Under the pieces are notes generated by a model. That model was not told the DNA's origin, made no database searches, and saw nothing but the letters and a program-made list of their open reading frames with translations. A stretch of 64,000 nucleotides of DNA from Thraustochytrium sp. TN22 (lineage: Eukaryota; Sar; Bigyra; Thraustochytrida; Thraustochytriidae): NCBI GenBank assembly GCA_013306675.1, contig JABLUY010000184.1, forward strand, positions 1-64,000. The letters run 5' to 3'. Positions within the stretch are counted from its first letter, which is position 1. Every line of letters begins with the position of its first letter. A program made the translations under genes and the position numbers. Of the stretch, positions 19,818-29,631 are shown piece by piece.

Positions 19818-21372
19818 TGCTCGGCGGGCTCGGGCTCGCCCACGGCGGCCCTACCCCGCGCCACCTGCTCGGCAAGTACTAGCACGAGAGAGAGAAGATG
19901 GTTGAGCTATTCTTGGTCTGCCAGCTGGCCTAGCCTGCGGCGCTTGTCAAGGGGCTGGAGCCGGCAGCCAGTGACGAGATCGCCTGCCCGGCCGTGGTCG
20001 GCCAGGTGTACGATCGGGCGGTCATATGGCCAGTCCAGGCTGCCCCTTGGCCTGCGGCCTCGGCCAGGTCACGGTGCTGTAGTAGCTGGTGAGCACCTCG
20101 CCGGACATGTCGTGCACGTTGCCGTCCTTGCCGCCGTACTTGACCTTGAGTGCCGGGACTTGCTGGCTGACACCACGCAATTGACGGCGTCCGGGGCCGC
20201 CGATCATACTGTCTGAGTTGAATACTCGGCTTTTAAATGAAAAGGTTTCCTAGTATTCTTGAAATTTTAGACTGGATGCTCGGCGGGCTCGGGCTCGCCC
20301 ACGGCGGCCCTACCCCGCGCCACCTGCTCGGCAAGTACTAGCACGAGAGAGAGAAGATGGTTGAGCTAATCTTGGTCTGCCAGCTGGCCTAGCCTGCGGC
20401 GCTGGTCAAGGAGTCGGACTCGGCAGCCAGTGACGACGTCGCCAGGATCAGGCGGTCATAGGGCCGGTCCCGTCTGTCCCTTGCCCTGCGGCCTCGGCCA
20501 GATCACGGTGCTGTAATAGCTGGTGAGCACCTAGCCGGTCATGTCGTGCACGTTGCCGTCCTTGCCGCCGTACTTGACCTTGAGTGCCGGGACTTGCTGG
20601 CTGACATGAAAGGTTTGATTTTGCACATTTAAAAAAGGCTAAAAACATGCTATATATTGAAACTTCTTCAAAATACTTAAAAATTTAAGTCAATTTTGAA
20701 GATTAGAATTTAAAAAGATATTATATTCGTAAAATGGAAACAAATTTTCAAAATGTGTGTTTTATTAAAATATTTGAATCAATAGTGAAGCACTTTACAT
20801 TTACAGCTAGAAACTACAAGCACTCAAGGTCAACTACGGCGGCAAGGATGGCATTGTGCACGGCAGCACCGACGAGGTACTCACCAGCTACTATAGGAGC
20901 CCAACCTGGCTCAGGTTGAAGGACCTTAAGTACAGACGGGACCGGCCTTGTGACCGCCTGACCGTACGTACGGTACAGCTGGCTGACCACGGCAGGGCAG
21001 GCGACGTCGTCACCGGCTGCCGAGACCGAGTCCTTGCTTGACCAGCGCCGCAGGCTACGCCAGCTAGCAGACCACGAACAATAGCTCAACTTTCTTCCCT
21101 CGCTTGTGCTAGTACTTGCCGAGCAGCTTGAGCGGGGTAGGGCGCCCTGGGCGAGCCGGAGCCCGCCGAGCGTCTAGTCTGACACAAGGTCAAGTACGGC
21201 GGCAAGGACAGCATGCATCGTGCACGACACCACCGGCGAGGTGCTCGCCAGCTACTACAGCACCATGACCTGGACCAGGCTTCAAGGCCTATGGCCCGCC
21301 AAGGCGACGACGTCAGCGGCTACCGAGTCCGACTCCTTGGCAGGGCCGCCACCAGAGACCAAGGTTAGCTCA
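19818..21372. repeat. Four-copy fold-back repeat around an AT-rich core
   Basis: Four copies of a ~340-360-base unit: two in minus orientation (about 19818-20172 and 20277-20610) and two in plus orientation (about 20820-21185 and, shorter, 21187-21372). Landmarks are GTACTTGCCGAGCAG, GACCAGCGCCGCAGGCTA and AAGGTCAAGTACGGCGGCAAG. The two inner copies are inverted around a ~205-base AT-rich spacer. In one orientation each unit can read KVKYGGKDG then VHD and GEVLTSYYS, so a coding fragment was probably amplified. The family of that fragment is not recognised. Confidence 0.75.
20611..20819. other. AT-rich spacer in GC-rich DNA
   Basis: About 205 bases, mostly A and T (runs such as TTTAAAAAAGG and AAAAATTTAAG), between the inverted inner copies of the fold-back repeat. 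Composition differs sharply from everything else in the window. No coding frame of note. A smaller AT-rich patch occurs at 20217-20275 between the two left copies. Confidence 0.8.
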
Positions 21373-22200
21373 ACGCCGCGCCAGCGCCTGCGCAGCCTCC
21401 TGGCGCGCCTTGCGCTGCTGGCGCCGTATCGACAGCATGCGCTCGCACACAATAGTTAGCCCGGTCAGTGGAAAGAAAGTCAAAGATGGCCCTGGCGTGG
21501 CTCCAGCGCGGCCTCCTCAATAATGCGGGCGGTGGCCTGCTTGAGCGTGGCCAGATGTGGATGCAGTGCAGACTCCATGACGGTGCAAATGCGCTTGCAG
21601 TTGCCTCGCAAACTCGGCTGCAGTCGCAAGCGCATTCTGCCCTGAGTGGTGGTCGCGCCGGTGCCTTCTTGGTCGGCAGGCAGGAGCCGGTATCGCAGCA
21701 AAGGCGCCGCCTTGTCTGCATTGGCTCCGCGCATGGATGTAAACAGCGCCATGACACGGAGGTGTGGGTTTCGAGACGTTGAAGCTTGGGCTTGGAGGCA
21801 CAAGCTCGGCAGCCGCTTTACCGCTCGCTCTTGGTTGGGCTCGAGGTCTTGAGCAAAATGTGCGAAGAGCGCTCCACATCCCCGCCGGTTTTGCTGTCCT
21901 GCGGGCGAGGTTCGATGGGTAGAGCGCATCGACGCTCGTGTGGCCAATCAAGAAGAGCCGCCTCTTTGAATAGCTCGCCAGCGTCCTCCGTGAGGCAGGG
22001 CGCGGAGGCTTTGGCGATATCCTGCCACGCGTTCCAGCACGCGTTCGAGCTCTTGCAGGCGCGAGACCTCCCTGGCGCGCTGACCTCGAGGGCGAGATTG
22101 ACCAGGGCGCGAGCGAATGCACCCACGCTGGATCTCGAGGGCGAGGCGGACGTCGCCGCAACTCTGGACTTCGAGGGCGAGTAGACGCCCATGCAACTGG
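21373..22200 (-). pseudogene. Possible decayed TPR (kinesin-light-chain-like) gene remnant
   Basis: On the minus strand, protein-like pieces occur in different frames: ELFKEAALLDWPHE and IGHTSVDALYPSNLA (DNA ~21880-21990), DVERSSHILLK, and LFTSMRGANADKAAPLLRYR (~21690-21750). They resemble the LFKEAL.I....HP....L.NLA..LQ and A.PLL.RAL patterns of kinesin-light-chain/nephrocystin-type TPRs. No single frame is open throughout and several breaks are needed. It could be a relative of the intact TPR gene at 24630-26768. Identification is weak. Confidence 0.3.
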
Positions 22201-23330
22201 TCGCGTCGTTCGTCTGCGTGTAGTTGCGGTTGTATGGTCCAAAGTAACAAAGAGGTAGCCCGAAGCGAATTGGCACCCGGCTCTGGAGAACTCCCAGCTC
22301 GGGGCGAGGCGAGGCGAGGCGAGGTGAGCGCGGCCTCGGTGGTGGCCTTGCTCGCGCGGCCTCGGTGGTGGCCTTGCTCGCGCGGCCTCGGTCGCGGTCT
22401 CGGACGCGCGGCCTCGTCCGTGACAACGTTCGCTCTCGCGTGTTATTTGCGCTACAAAGGACGCGAGCGCCGCGCCACTCACAGATTTGAAAAGTGCGAG
22501 CGCTCTTGTCCTGGATGTGAAGGGAGCGAGGACGGTCCAAAGGGGCGGCCGGCCACGAACAAGCGGCCAGCAGCGGCAGTCTGTGAGGCAGCTGCATACC
22601 ATTTGACAGCGAGACTTGCGAGAAGTTGATTCGCGTCCGGACGCAGATGATATGGCGCGGAAGGGCAGATGGAGAACGTCTCTTTCCTTTTTGCCGCAGG
22701 GGTTGTTTTCAAAGTACGCGCAGTTACGCGCTGCACCCTGAATCCTGTTCGACGTGGCTGGTCTCCCTGATGCTCCTGCGAGCGAGCGACGCAGTCCTCT
22801 TCCCATTGCGGGATGCAGGAGACCCCCAAAATAACGAGTTGGACGAGATTGCTCACCGTCGCCCAGGCGCTTAACTTACAGTGTTTACGGTCGAGCCTCT
22901 CACCTGTCATCAAGCGTTACCAAGGCGTCCCACACGTTCTCGTAGTCCCACGCCCCGGGCGAGGTCGCTCGCAGCGGGCCGGATCAGGCAAGGACCGTGC
23001 CCAGAGCGCTACGGCTCGGAACAGAGAAAAAAAAAGGAGAGGAGATGAGTGTCGAAGTTATGCCAGGGCAAGAGAGGCCGAAGCCCCAACTCCTCAGTTT
23101 TGCCATGAGACGGAAAGCTGCCCGGCACGTGGCTCATCTTGCTGGTGAACAGGCGTTGATGCTTTTTCTACCCGATATTCGAGAACTATCCCGGAACGTT
23201 CCTGAATATTGGCTCCGGAACGTACATTCCCTTGGTTCCATTTGAACCTGGCCAAAAGCCGCACGCGATCTCCACGGGTTTGCCACGTGAACCCCGGCAA
23301 GTGAAGGGAGGAAGAGAAAAAAAAGAGGAT
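22201..23330. other. Gene-free stretch
   Basis: No supported gene. It includes GGCGA pentamers near 22305-22325 and a duplicated GGCCTCGGTGGTGGCCTTGC unit near 22331-22380. From about 23035 it resembles a diverged copy of the tandem unit that follows, sharing the GAACCCCGGCAAG and A-run junction. Confidence 0.4.
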
Positions 23331-24310
23331 GAGACGAGTGTCGAGTCAGGCTGGGATCTTGCACGAGCAGGCCAGGCCTCGTCCTGTACGCCGGCCGCCC
23401 TGACTTGCAGTGCCCTGATTTGGACTCAGGGCATGAGTATCTTGATTTGCTCACACTGACTGTGAGCGCACAATCCTGACTTGCCCACTCAGGGCGCATC
23501 TATCTTTGCCCAGTCTTTGGCTCGTCTCGGTCAGGCATCGATCGTGGCCGTTTATCTAGGCTTCCTCGTCCTCTGCGACTCGCAACAAAAGAAAGCGGTA
23601 GGGAGCCTCGCAGGATCAAGATGCGAACCCCAGGAAGCTGAACTCCGCTTGGCAAGGGAATGAAAAAAAAAAAGAAGGTGAGACGAGTGTCGAGTCAGGC
23701 TGGGATCTTGCACGAGCAGGCCAGGCCTCGTCTAGGCCGGCCGCCCTAACTTGCAGTGCCCTGATTTGGACTCAGGGCATGAGTATCTTGATTTGCTCAC
23801 ACTGACTGTGAGCGCACAATCCTGACTTGCCCACTCAGGGCGCATCTATCTTTGCCCAGTCTTTGGCTCGTCTCGGTCAGGCATCGGTCGTGGCCGTTTA
23901 TCTAGGCTTCCTCGTCCTCGCGACTCGCAACAACAAAAAGCGGTAGGGAGCCTCGCAGGATCAACGTGCGAACCCCGGCAAGCTGAACTCCGCTTGGCAA
24001 GGGAATGAAAAAAAAAAGAAGGTGAGACGAGTGTCGAGTCAGGCTGGGATCTTGCACGAGCAGGCCGGGCCTCGTCCTGTAGGCCGGCCGCTGTGACTTG
24101 CAGTGCCCTGATTTGGACTCAGGGCATGAGTATCTTGTCTTGCTCACACTGACTGTGAGCGCACAATCCTGACTTGCCCACTCAGGGCGCATCTATCTTT
24201 GCCCAGTCTTTGGCTCGTCTCGATCAGGTATCGGTCGTGGCCGTTTATGTAGGCTCGCTCTCGTTGCGACTTGCAACAAGAGAAAGCGGAAGCCTGCAAC
24301 AGGAGTGTTC
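23331..24310 (+). repeat. Tandem array of three ~345-bp units
   Basis: Units start at GAGACGAGTGTCGAGTCAGG at 23331, 23680 and 24024 (periods 349 and 344). The third unit decays near 24300. Units are nearly identical. Each ends in an A-run preceded by GAACCCCGGCAAGCTGAA or a close variant. Each contains two perfect inverted repeats: GCCCTGA-loop-TCAGGGC and GCTCACA-loop-TGTGAGC. No conserved open frame was seen. It may be a satellite or a tandemly copied non-coding unit. Confidence 0.8.
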
Positions 24311-24629
24311 CAAGTCTACCGCACGAAGTCCGGTGAGTCGACGCGATGGGTAGGAGAGACGAGCGTGTGTTGTTCTATGGTCTGGGCAGGCCCGGCCTTG
24401 TCCAGCAGGCTGGCCGACGTGTATTGGCCAACCTGTCAAGACGAACGGGGCGCCGACCGTCTTCATGATCGTCTCCATCCCTATTGGCAGGACGAGTCAA
24501 TCGGCAAAGCACGGGGTGACTCTCGCGGCTCTTGAAGGAGCTGACAACCTCCTTTCAATGGCTTCCGATCGCGCGTCACCTTTGAGATTGCTCATTGCCC
24601 GAAAAGAACCGAGAGTGAAAATGATGTTG
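24311..24629. other. Short spacer downstream of the TPR gene
   Basis: About 320 bases between the end of the tandem array and the stop codon of the minus-strand TPR gene. It is probably 3' UTR plus spacer. Nothing else recognised. Confidence 0.4.
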
Positions 24630-26768
24630 TCAAAAACGACGACGCCTTTCGTCCAATCCAGGCCTAGAAAACGCTTGGGCCTGCGACTCCGACAGCAGCG
24701 TCAGCGGGTGCTCAGCCCCGAGCCTTGCCCGGCGCGTCTCGAGAGCAGCAAGAGCGATGTCCTTGTCTTGCATCGCCTCTGCGAGGTAGTATTGCGATGT
24801 GGCAGTGATGGGGTTGTCCGTGCCGAAGCTTGCCTCCCGAACCTCGAACGACCGCGTCAACGCAATGACCGCATCTGCGCGGCGTCCGAGGCCCAGAAGT
24901 GCCCGCCCTCGCGCGAGATAAGCAAAGCCGAAACGTATGTGCATCGCATCCAGCTGCTCATTCAAGATGGTCAGCGCCTCCTCTGCAAGCTCCAGTGCCT
25001 CTTGGTAGCGGTCCAGGTCGGCAAGGACCAGAGCCGTGCTGTACATCGCCACTGAGGAGAATTCGTGGCGCCTGCCGAGCTCGGCCTCCATCAGCTCAAG
25101 GACTGCGTGGAACTGTCGCAACGCCGCTTCGTACTTGCCCATGCTCTGCATGGTCCGGGCGATCTCATGCAAGGTCATCAGCGCGTTTGGAGATGTTGGT
25201 CCGTGCGACCCATTCTGGAGCTCCAGAACCGTGTGAAATTGCTGGATTGCCGCGTCGTAACGCCCTTTGGACTCCAGCACCTGTGCGATGCAAAACTTCG
25301 TCGTAACGGCACGGTTGCTCGGAGTGCCTTGCCACATCTCATGCTCCTCGTATAGTCTCTCTACTTCTCGGAACAAACTGAGTGCATCATCGTAATTGCC
25401 TTGCCACTGCAGCACCACCGCCATGCAGTGTTTGGTCTCCGCGATGTCTCCTTGACCTGCGCTAGAGTTGCCCATTCTGATCTCCAGTGACTGCTTGTAC
25501 ATTTCCATTGCATCCTCGTAGAGTGCTTGGTCCATGAGTAGCCATCCAACTTTGTGCAAGAGGCTGGCGACCTCGAGCGTGGGGCCTTCTGCACTTTGTC
25601 GAGCATCGACGACACGGCACGCGGTTTCGAGGAGCCAGCGCCGGAGCTGGGCAAGGACGGCACGGTTGAGCTCATGAAAGCCATGGGGAAGTTGGCTGAC
25701 CGCCTGACGAATCATTTGCTTCTCTTCTTCTGTGTTGCACTCGGCCTCGGCGAGGTCGATGTGAGCGAACAGGTCGATAATGGCCTCCGGGCTCTTCCTC
25801 AGCAAAAGGCCGATGAAACGCTCGTCCTGGCCAGGGGCAAAGATGAGGTCGAGGTCCTTCCCGCACTTGACGGCGCCATAGACCTCCCACACGCACCACA
25901 TGCGCTCCAGCGGGGCCGGCCGATCCCATTTGTCAAAGAAGATCAGGCGCTCCGAGAAGCGCTCAATGGCCTCGTGCAAGCCGTGCGTGAGGAGGTCATC
26001 GCGTGCCTTTCTGACCTTTTCCTCGAGCTCAGCGTCTTTGCAGGCGAGCTTGGGCTGATTGGCACAGAAGACGTCCAGCCACACGTATGTGTGGTCCAGA
26101 TCACGTCCGAGCTCGGTGTAATGTGCGACAATGGCGGCGACCAAGTCACCAAAGCAGCACTGGCGCGCCTGGCTCACGAAGGCTCCATCAAATGGCTCGC
26201 CGACCAGCTGCTCGTTCTGCTGAAGAAGGACGTCCAGATAGAGGTTGCCTTGGCGGAAGGTCTCGACGAGAACCAGGTGTTCGCACACATCCTCAGTGGT
26301 CCAGGCTTCGCGCGCCTTAGCTTCGGCTTGCTTCCGGTCGAAAAGCACATTGCCTTGCACATACGCGGCAGTGCCACTCAGCAGGCCATCGGCGCGGACC
26401 CTGTCGGAGCGCACGGCGACGGTGGTGCCAGCTTTCACAACCGCCGTCACCTCGGCGTGGTGCGTGGCCTCCACATCCTTCTTGAGCACGTACAGCTCGA
26501 CACCGGGGGCGCGTCTCCCCTCGAGGATGTCGATACTAATCATTTGCAGCGCCGCGACGCTCAGTCCACGGAACCAAACGATGTCGTTGCTCAGGTCATC
26601 CTCTTGAGGCTGTTTCTGCGCCGTGACGGCTTTCTCCACCACCAGCGCGGCCGCAGTGCCCCTGGCAGCGCTCGACACGCGCCGGACCGCCGCGCCCGCC
26701 ACGCCGGCCGCTTGGCTCGCACGCCGTGCCAGCCGGCCAAGGCTCTTACGCCTCCGCGCCGCTCCCAT
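24630..26768 (-). CDS. TPR protein with a protist-type 'WLDVFCANQ' domain
   Basis: 712 residues from ATG 26768 (MGAARRRKSLGRLARRASQA, ATC-ATG-G context). The open frame upstream begins only at a TTG. A basic Ala/Arg-rich N terminus is followed by a ~250-residue alpha/beta domain with TYVWLDVFCANQPKL, ERFSERLIFFDKWDRP and LERMWCVWEVYGAV. This block, usually with WDNPIPLTRAWC-like wording, precedes TPRs in many algal and protist proteins annotated as kinesin light chain or nephrocystin-3. C-terminal TPRs (DNA ~24700-25560) include LHKVGWLLMDQALYEDAMEM and ALRQFHAVLELMEAELG. It is not a true kinesin light chain, since no heptad N terminus is present. A signalling or scaffold role is inferred. 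TIR-like or NTPase-like behaviour of the middle domain is untested. Confidence 0.8.
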   Translation of the reverse strand: MGAARRRKSLGRLARRASQAAGVAGAAVRRVSSAARGTAAALVVEKAVTAQKQPQEDDLSNDIVWFRGLSVAALQMISIDILEGRRAPGVELYVLKKDVEATHHAEVTAVVKAGTTVAVRSDRVRADGLLSGTAAYVQGNVLFDRKQAEAKAREAWTTEDVCEHLVLVETFRQGNLYLDVLLQQNEQLVGEPFDGAFVSQARQCCFGDLVAAIVAHYTELGRDLDHTYVWLDVFCANQPKLACKDAELEEKVRKARDDLLTHGLHEAIERFSERLIFFDKWDRPAPLERMWCVWEVYGAVKCGKDLDLIFAPGQDERFIGLLLRKSPEAIIDLFAHIDLAEAECNTEEEKQMIRQAVSQLPHGFHELNRAVLAQLRRWLLETACRVVDARQSAEGPTLEVASLLHKVGWLLMDQALYEDAMEMYKQSLEIRMGNSSAGQGDIAETKHCMAVVLQWQGNYDDALSLFREVERLYEEHEMWQGTPSNRAVTTKFCIAQVLESKGRYDAAIQQFHTVLELQNGSHGPTSPNALMTLHEIARTMQSMGKYEAALRQFHAVLELMEAELGRRHEFSSVAMYSTALVLADLDRYQEALELAEEALTILNEQLDAMHIRFGFAYLARGRALLGLGRRADAVIALTRSFEVREASFGTDNPITATSQYYLAEAMQDKDIALAALETRRARLGAEHPLTLLSESQAQAFSRPGLDERRRRF

Positions 26769-27521
26769 GATGTCCGTCAACTCGACCGAACTTGGTCCGT
26801 AAAAGTCCAAGGCCAACTTGAAGTACGTTCCCGGGCCGAGTCCCCTGCCAATGTCAGTGCGTGCTCGCCTCCTCAAGCTATTGACTGTCAGATGTGACAG
26901 ACCAGTCGAGTTCGCCGCGATTTGGTTGATGCTCTCACTCAGGCCGCGACGCCGCGCTCATGAGGCGCCCTTTGGCACCGCACGAGGGCACGCTCACCGA
27001 GAGAGGGCTACGCAACTCGCCGCAACCGCCAGCGCACGGCGCTGACCCGGGCCGAGTCAAGTCGGAGAGCGGCCCGGGATCGCAACGCGCTGGCCGGGAT
27101 TTGTTTGGAGAGCGTGTGGTTCGCGCGGCGCTGGACCCGGCGGTGCTGGCTCGAGTCCAAAGGGCCTCCAAAGCTCGCGTTTACGATTCGTCCTCACTCT
27201 CATCACGTCAAGCAAGGTCCAGCCAGTGTCAGTGCCATCAGTGGTGGTGATGATGTGCATGCGGAGCTCAGGCTGCACGAGCTCGCGCCGCGGCAGGGCG
27301 GCTATTATGCTCAATAAAAACAGAGTCAGATCACGTACAAGCGAGCGCAAGCAGGCAGTCAGGCTAGCTAGCTAGAGGGACGGACGATGGGAGCCAAGGA
27401 GCCTCGCCGCTTGGCAAAAAAAGGTCCGAGTCGGGCTGACTGACGCCAGGGGCATGGCTCAAAGGGGTATGGAAGCAAAAGATTTGGAGGCGGGAGGCGG
27501 CGTGCCTCGCGGTCTGCTCAG
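26769..27521. other. Gene-free stretch between TPR gene start and ARMC6 stop
   Basis: About 750 bases forming the 5' region of the TPR gene and 3' region of ARMC6. A GCTAGCTAGCTAG run occurs at about 27362-27375. No supported gene. Confidence 0.5.
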
Positions 27522-29081
27522 TTAGGCGTGGTAGTTGCAGCCGAGATCGCGGAGAGCAGCGTAGGCGACGTCCTCGCAGAGGGGGAAGTTGGCACGGGCC
27601 TTGCGAATGAGGTCCTCGCCGCCCTGGTCAAGGATCTGGGCACAGAGGTCCTTGTTCTGCCAGCTGGAGACCATGTTGCGGAGCGTGGCGATGGCATGGC
27701 GCTGCACGGCGGCCTGGGTGGCGTGCTGCATCATGGCGCCGCAGATGAGCTGAAGGCAGCCGAGCGAGGCGATCTTCTCGCAGTTGTCGGGTTGGCGCAG
27801 GCAGAGCACGCTGAGGCAGGCGAGAGCCTGCTCCTGGACGCGGTCCGAGGCAGCGTGGGTCTCCATGGCGCGCAAAAGCAGGGAGAGGCCCTTGCCCTTG
27901 CCGACGGTGTGCTTGATGTCGTCGTTGCGGGCGACGACCTTGAGCAGCATGGCGGCCTGGGCGGCGACAGGCTCGTCCGGAAGGTGGGCCTCGAAGCAGA
28001 CGAGGGCGCTGTCGAGGCCGCCCTGGGCGGCGAAGTTCTTGCAGATGAGGTCGTTGACGGCGACGGCACGCAGCGTGGACATGAGGGTGTTGGCGCGCGC
28101 GGTCTCGGCGAGGGCGTCCTCGCGGGCGAGAAGATCGACGAGCGGCGCGAGCGCGCCTGCGGCGTAGTCCTCGCCAATCTCGCGCGCACGCACAAAGGTG
28201 CCAGGCTGCACGCCGGGGCGGCGGTCGTCGTCGCTGAGGTAGATGCGCAAAAAGCGGCAGACGGCGGTGATGGCGCCGTCGTGGTCCTGATGGGCGCGCA
28301 GGCAGTGCAGCACGCGCGGGTTGACCTGGGCGTCCTTGAGGTTGCGCTTGTTGGCCTCGTGCTTGGCGATGCCGAGCGCGAGCGCCTCGAAGCCGGCCTG
28401 CTGCATCTCCGCGTTGGCCTCGTGCCGCTCGAGGCAGGCCACAACAGCCTCGGCGCCCTGGAGCGGGAGCACCTCGCGGTTCTCGAAGGCCTGCAGCATG
28501 ACGGCGAGCCAGCGCAGCGCGCCCAGCGCGGCCTTCTCGTCGTCGATGAGCTTCTTGCAGACGAAGGCGGCGGCGCCGACGCCGCCGTGGCGGCCGGCCG
28601 CGCGGCGCTGCGCGGAGCCCAGCCGGCAGGTCTCCGCCAGGTGCTCGAGCAGCGGCAGCACGACCTCCGCGGAGCACGCCGGGTCGGCGAAGGCTGCCTC
28701 GAGGGCCGCCACGTCTTGGCGCATCTTTGCGTCCACCTCGCGCTCGGCCGGCGTGGTCACGAGCGGCGACAGGTCCACGCCCTGCTGCGTGAACTGTTCC
28801 ACGGCGTCGCGCATGGCCTCCTCCAGCTCCATCTCGAACTCGTCCACGTTCTCCTGCACGGCGTCGTCGAAGGTCTCCTGCGAGATGGTCTTCTTCTTCC
28901 CGGCCAGCTTGCTCTCGCGCTCCGCCGCCAGCGCCGCCTTGGTGGCCGCCTCGAACGCCTCCGCCGTACCAGGCGTCTGCTCCGCGCACTCGCGCCTGAT
29001 TTGCGCCGCCACGTCCTCCAGCGACGCCGTCGGCAGCGCGCAGCTCTCGCCCCCGTCGCCGCACCCGCACAGCGACGCCAT
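27522..29081 (-). CDS. ARMC6: Armadillo repeat-containing protein 6 homologue
   Basis: 519 residues from ATG 29081 (MASLCGCGDGGESCALPTAS). The codon two positions upstream, at 29087, is TTG. The segment KKTISQETFDDAVQENVDEF followed by ELEEAMRDAVEQF and QGVDLS matches the conserved N-terminal signature of ARMC6. The rest is armadillo-type helical repeats (CLERHEANAEMQQAGFEALA, NLKDAQVNPRVLHCLRAH, AIATLRNMVSSWQNKDL). The family is widespread in eukaryotes and poorly characterised, and cytosolic protein binding is assumed. The 5' leader (29088-29178) is a run of TCGCTG/CCGCTG hexamers. Confidence 0.9.
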   Translation of the reverse strand: MASLCGCGDGGESCALPTASLEDVAAQIRRECAEQTPGTAEAFEAATKAALAAERESKLAGKKKTISQETFDDAVQENVDEFEMELEEAMRDAVEQFTQQGVDLSPLVTTPAEREVDAKMRQDVAALEAAFADPACSAEVVLPLLEHLAETCRLGSAQRRAAGRHGGVGAAAFVCKKLIDDEKAALGALRWLAVMLQAFENREVLPLQGAEAVVACLERHEANAEMQQAGFEALALGIAKHEANKRNLKDAQVNPRVLHCLRAHQDHDGAITAVCRFLRIYLSDDDRRPGVQPGTFVRAREIGEDYAAGALAPLVDLLAREDALAETARANTLMSTLRAVAVNDLICKNFAAQGGLDSALVCFEAHLPDEPVAAQAAMLLKVVARNDDIKHTVGKGKGLSLLLRAMETHAASDRVQEQALACLSVLCLRQPDNCEKIASLGCLQLICGAMMQHATQAAVQRHAIATLRNMVSSWQNKDLCAQILDQGGEDLIRKARANFPLCEDVAYAALRDLGCNYHA

Positions 29082-29631
29082 CGTCAAGTGTCGCTGTCGC
29101 TGTCGCTGCCGCTGCCGCTGTCGCTGCCGCTGTCGCTGCCGCTACCGCTGCCGCTGTCGCTGCCGCCGCCGCCGCTGCTCCCGCCCGCAGCTTTGTTGCG
29201 GTCTGGCCGCGGCCCGAGTCGGTCCTTGGGCGCCGTCTTCGCGAACTCTTCCGCCCCGCCTTGGACGAGCACTGCGCGGTGACGGCTAACGGCCGGGGTG
29301 CGCGAGGACCGGTGTGCGCGCGCGCACCGGGGCTTCGGGCCCAATGACAACTTGCGATCAATCACAAGCGCGCCGCGGAGTCCTGCAAGATGCTCCGCAG
29401 CGCCTCCCTGTCCCGGTGCTTTGACAATGAGCTCAACTCACCAATGCGATCGGCTCGTGATCGTCGCTGCGTGAGTGAGTCGCGCGCTCAAGCTCGGGCT
29501 GTGTCGTCACGGTGTTGTGTGGCGGACGTCGTCAGCGAGATGAACTTGAACTCATGCTCGTGAAGCTTGGAGATTGATGAACGAGCTGGCCGAGGAGCAG
29601 AGGCAGGACGTCAAGCAATCACCGGGGAAAC
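29082..29631. promoter_or_regulatory. Divergent region between ARMC6 and the thioesterase
   Basis: 550 bases between divergent starts. The ARMC6 side is a CTG/CCG-rich hexamer repeat (29088-29178). The remainder is lower in GC. No TATA-like element is convincing. Confidence 0.4.

Noticed and set aside
21517-22806. 429-codon minus-strand open frame
   Set aside because: It lacks a coherent protein pattern. Short TPR-like pieces are split over frames, so it is not an intact gene.
23930-24010. tRNA-derived SINE or tRNA in the 345-bp unit
   Set aside because: A B-box-like GGGTTCGCA occurs on the minus strand, but no cloverleaf or A box could be formed.
23331-24310. CRISPR-like array
   Set aside because: Whole 345-bp units are repeated with no short repeat/unique spacer alternation, and the genome is eukaryotic.
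18236-24629. Retrovirus-like, LTR, Polinton or LINE element in the repeat-rich gap
   Set aside because: No reverse transcriptase, integrase, capsid or polymerase motif and no matching long terminal repeats were seen.
25554-26897. 447-codon plus-strand frame opposite the TPR gene
   Set aside because: It is antisense to TPR and domain motifs and lacks homology-like features.
27528-29282. 584-codon plus-strand frame opposite ARMC6
   Set aside because: The minus frame has clear ARMC6 motifs. The plus frame is compositionally driven Leu/Gly/Ala.
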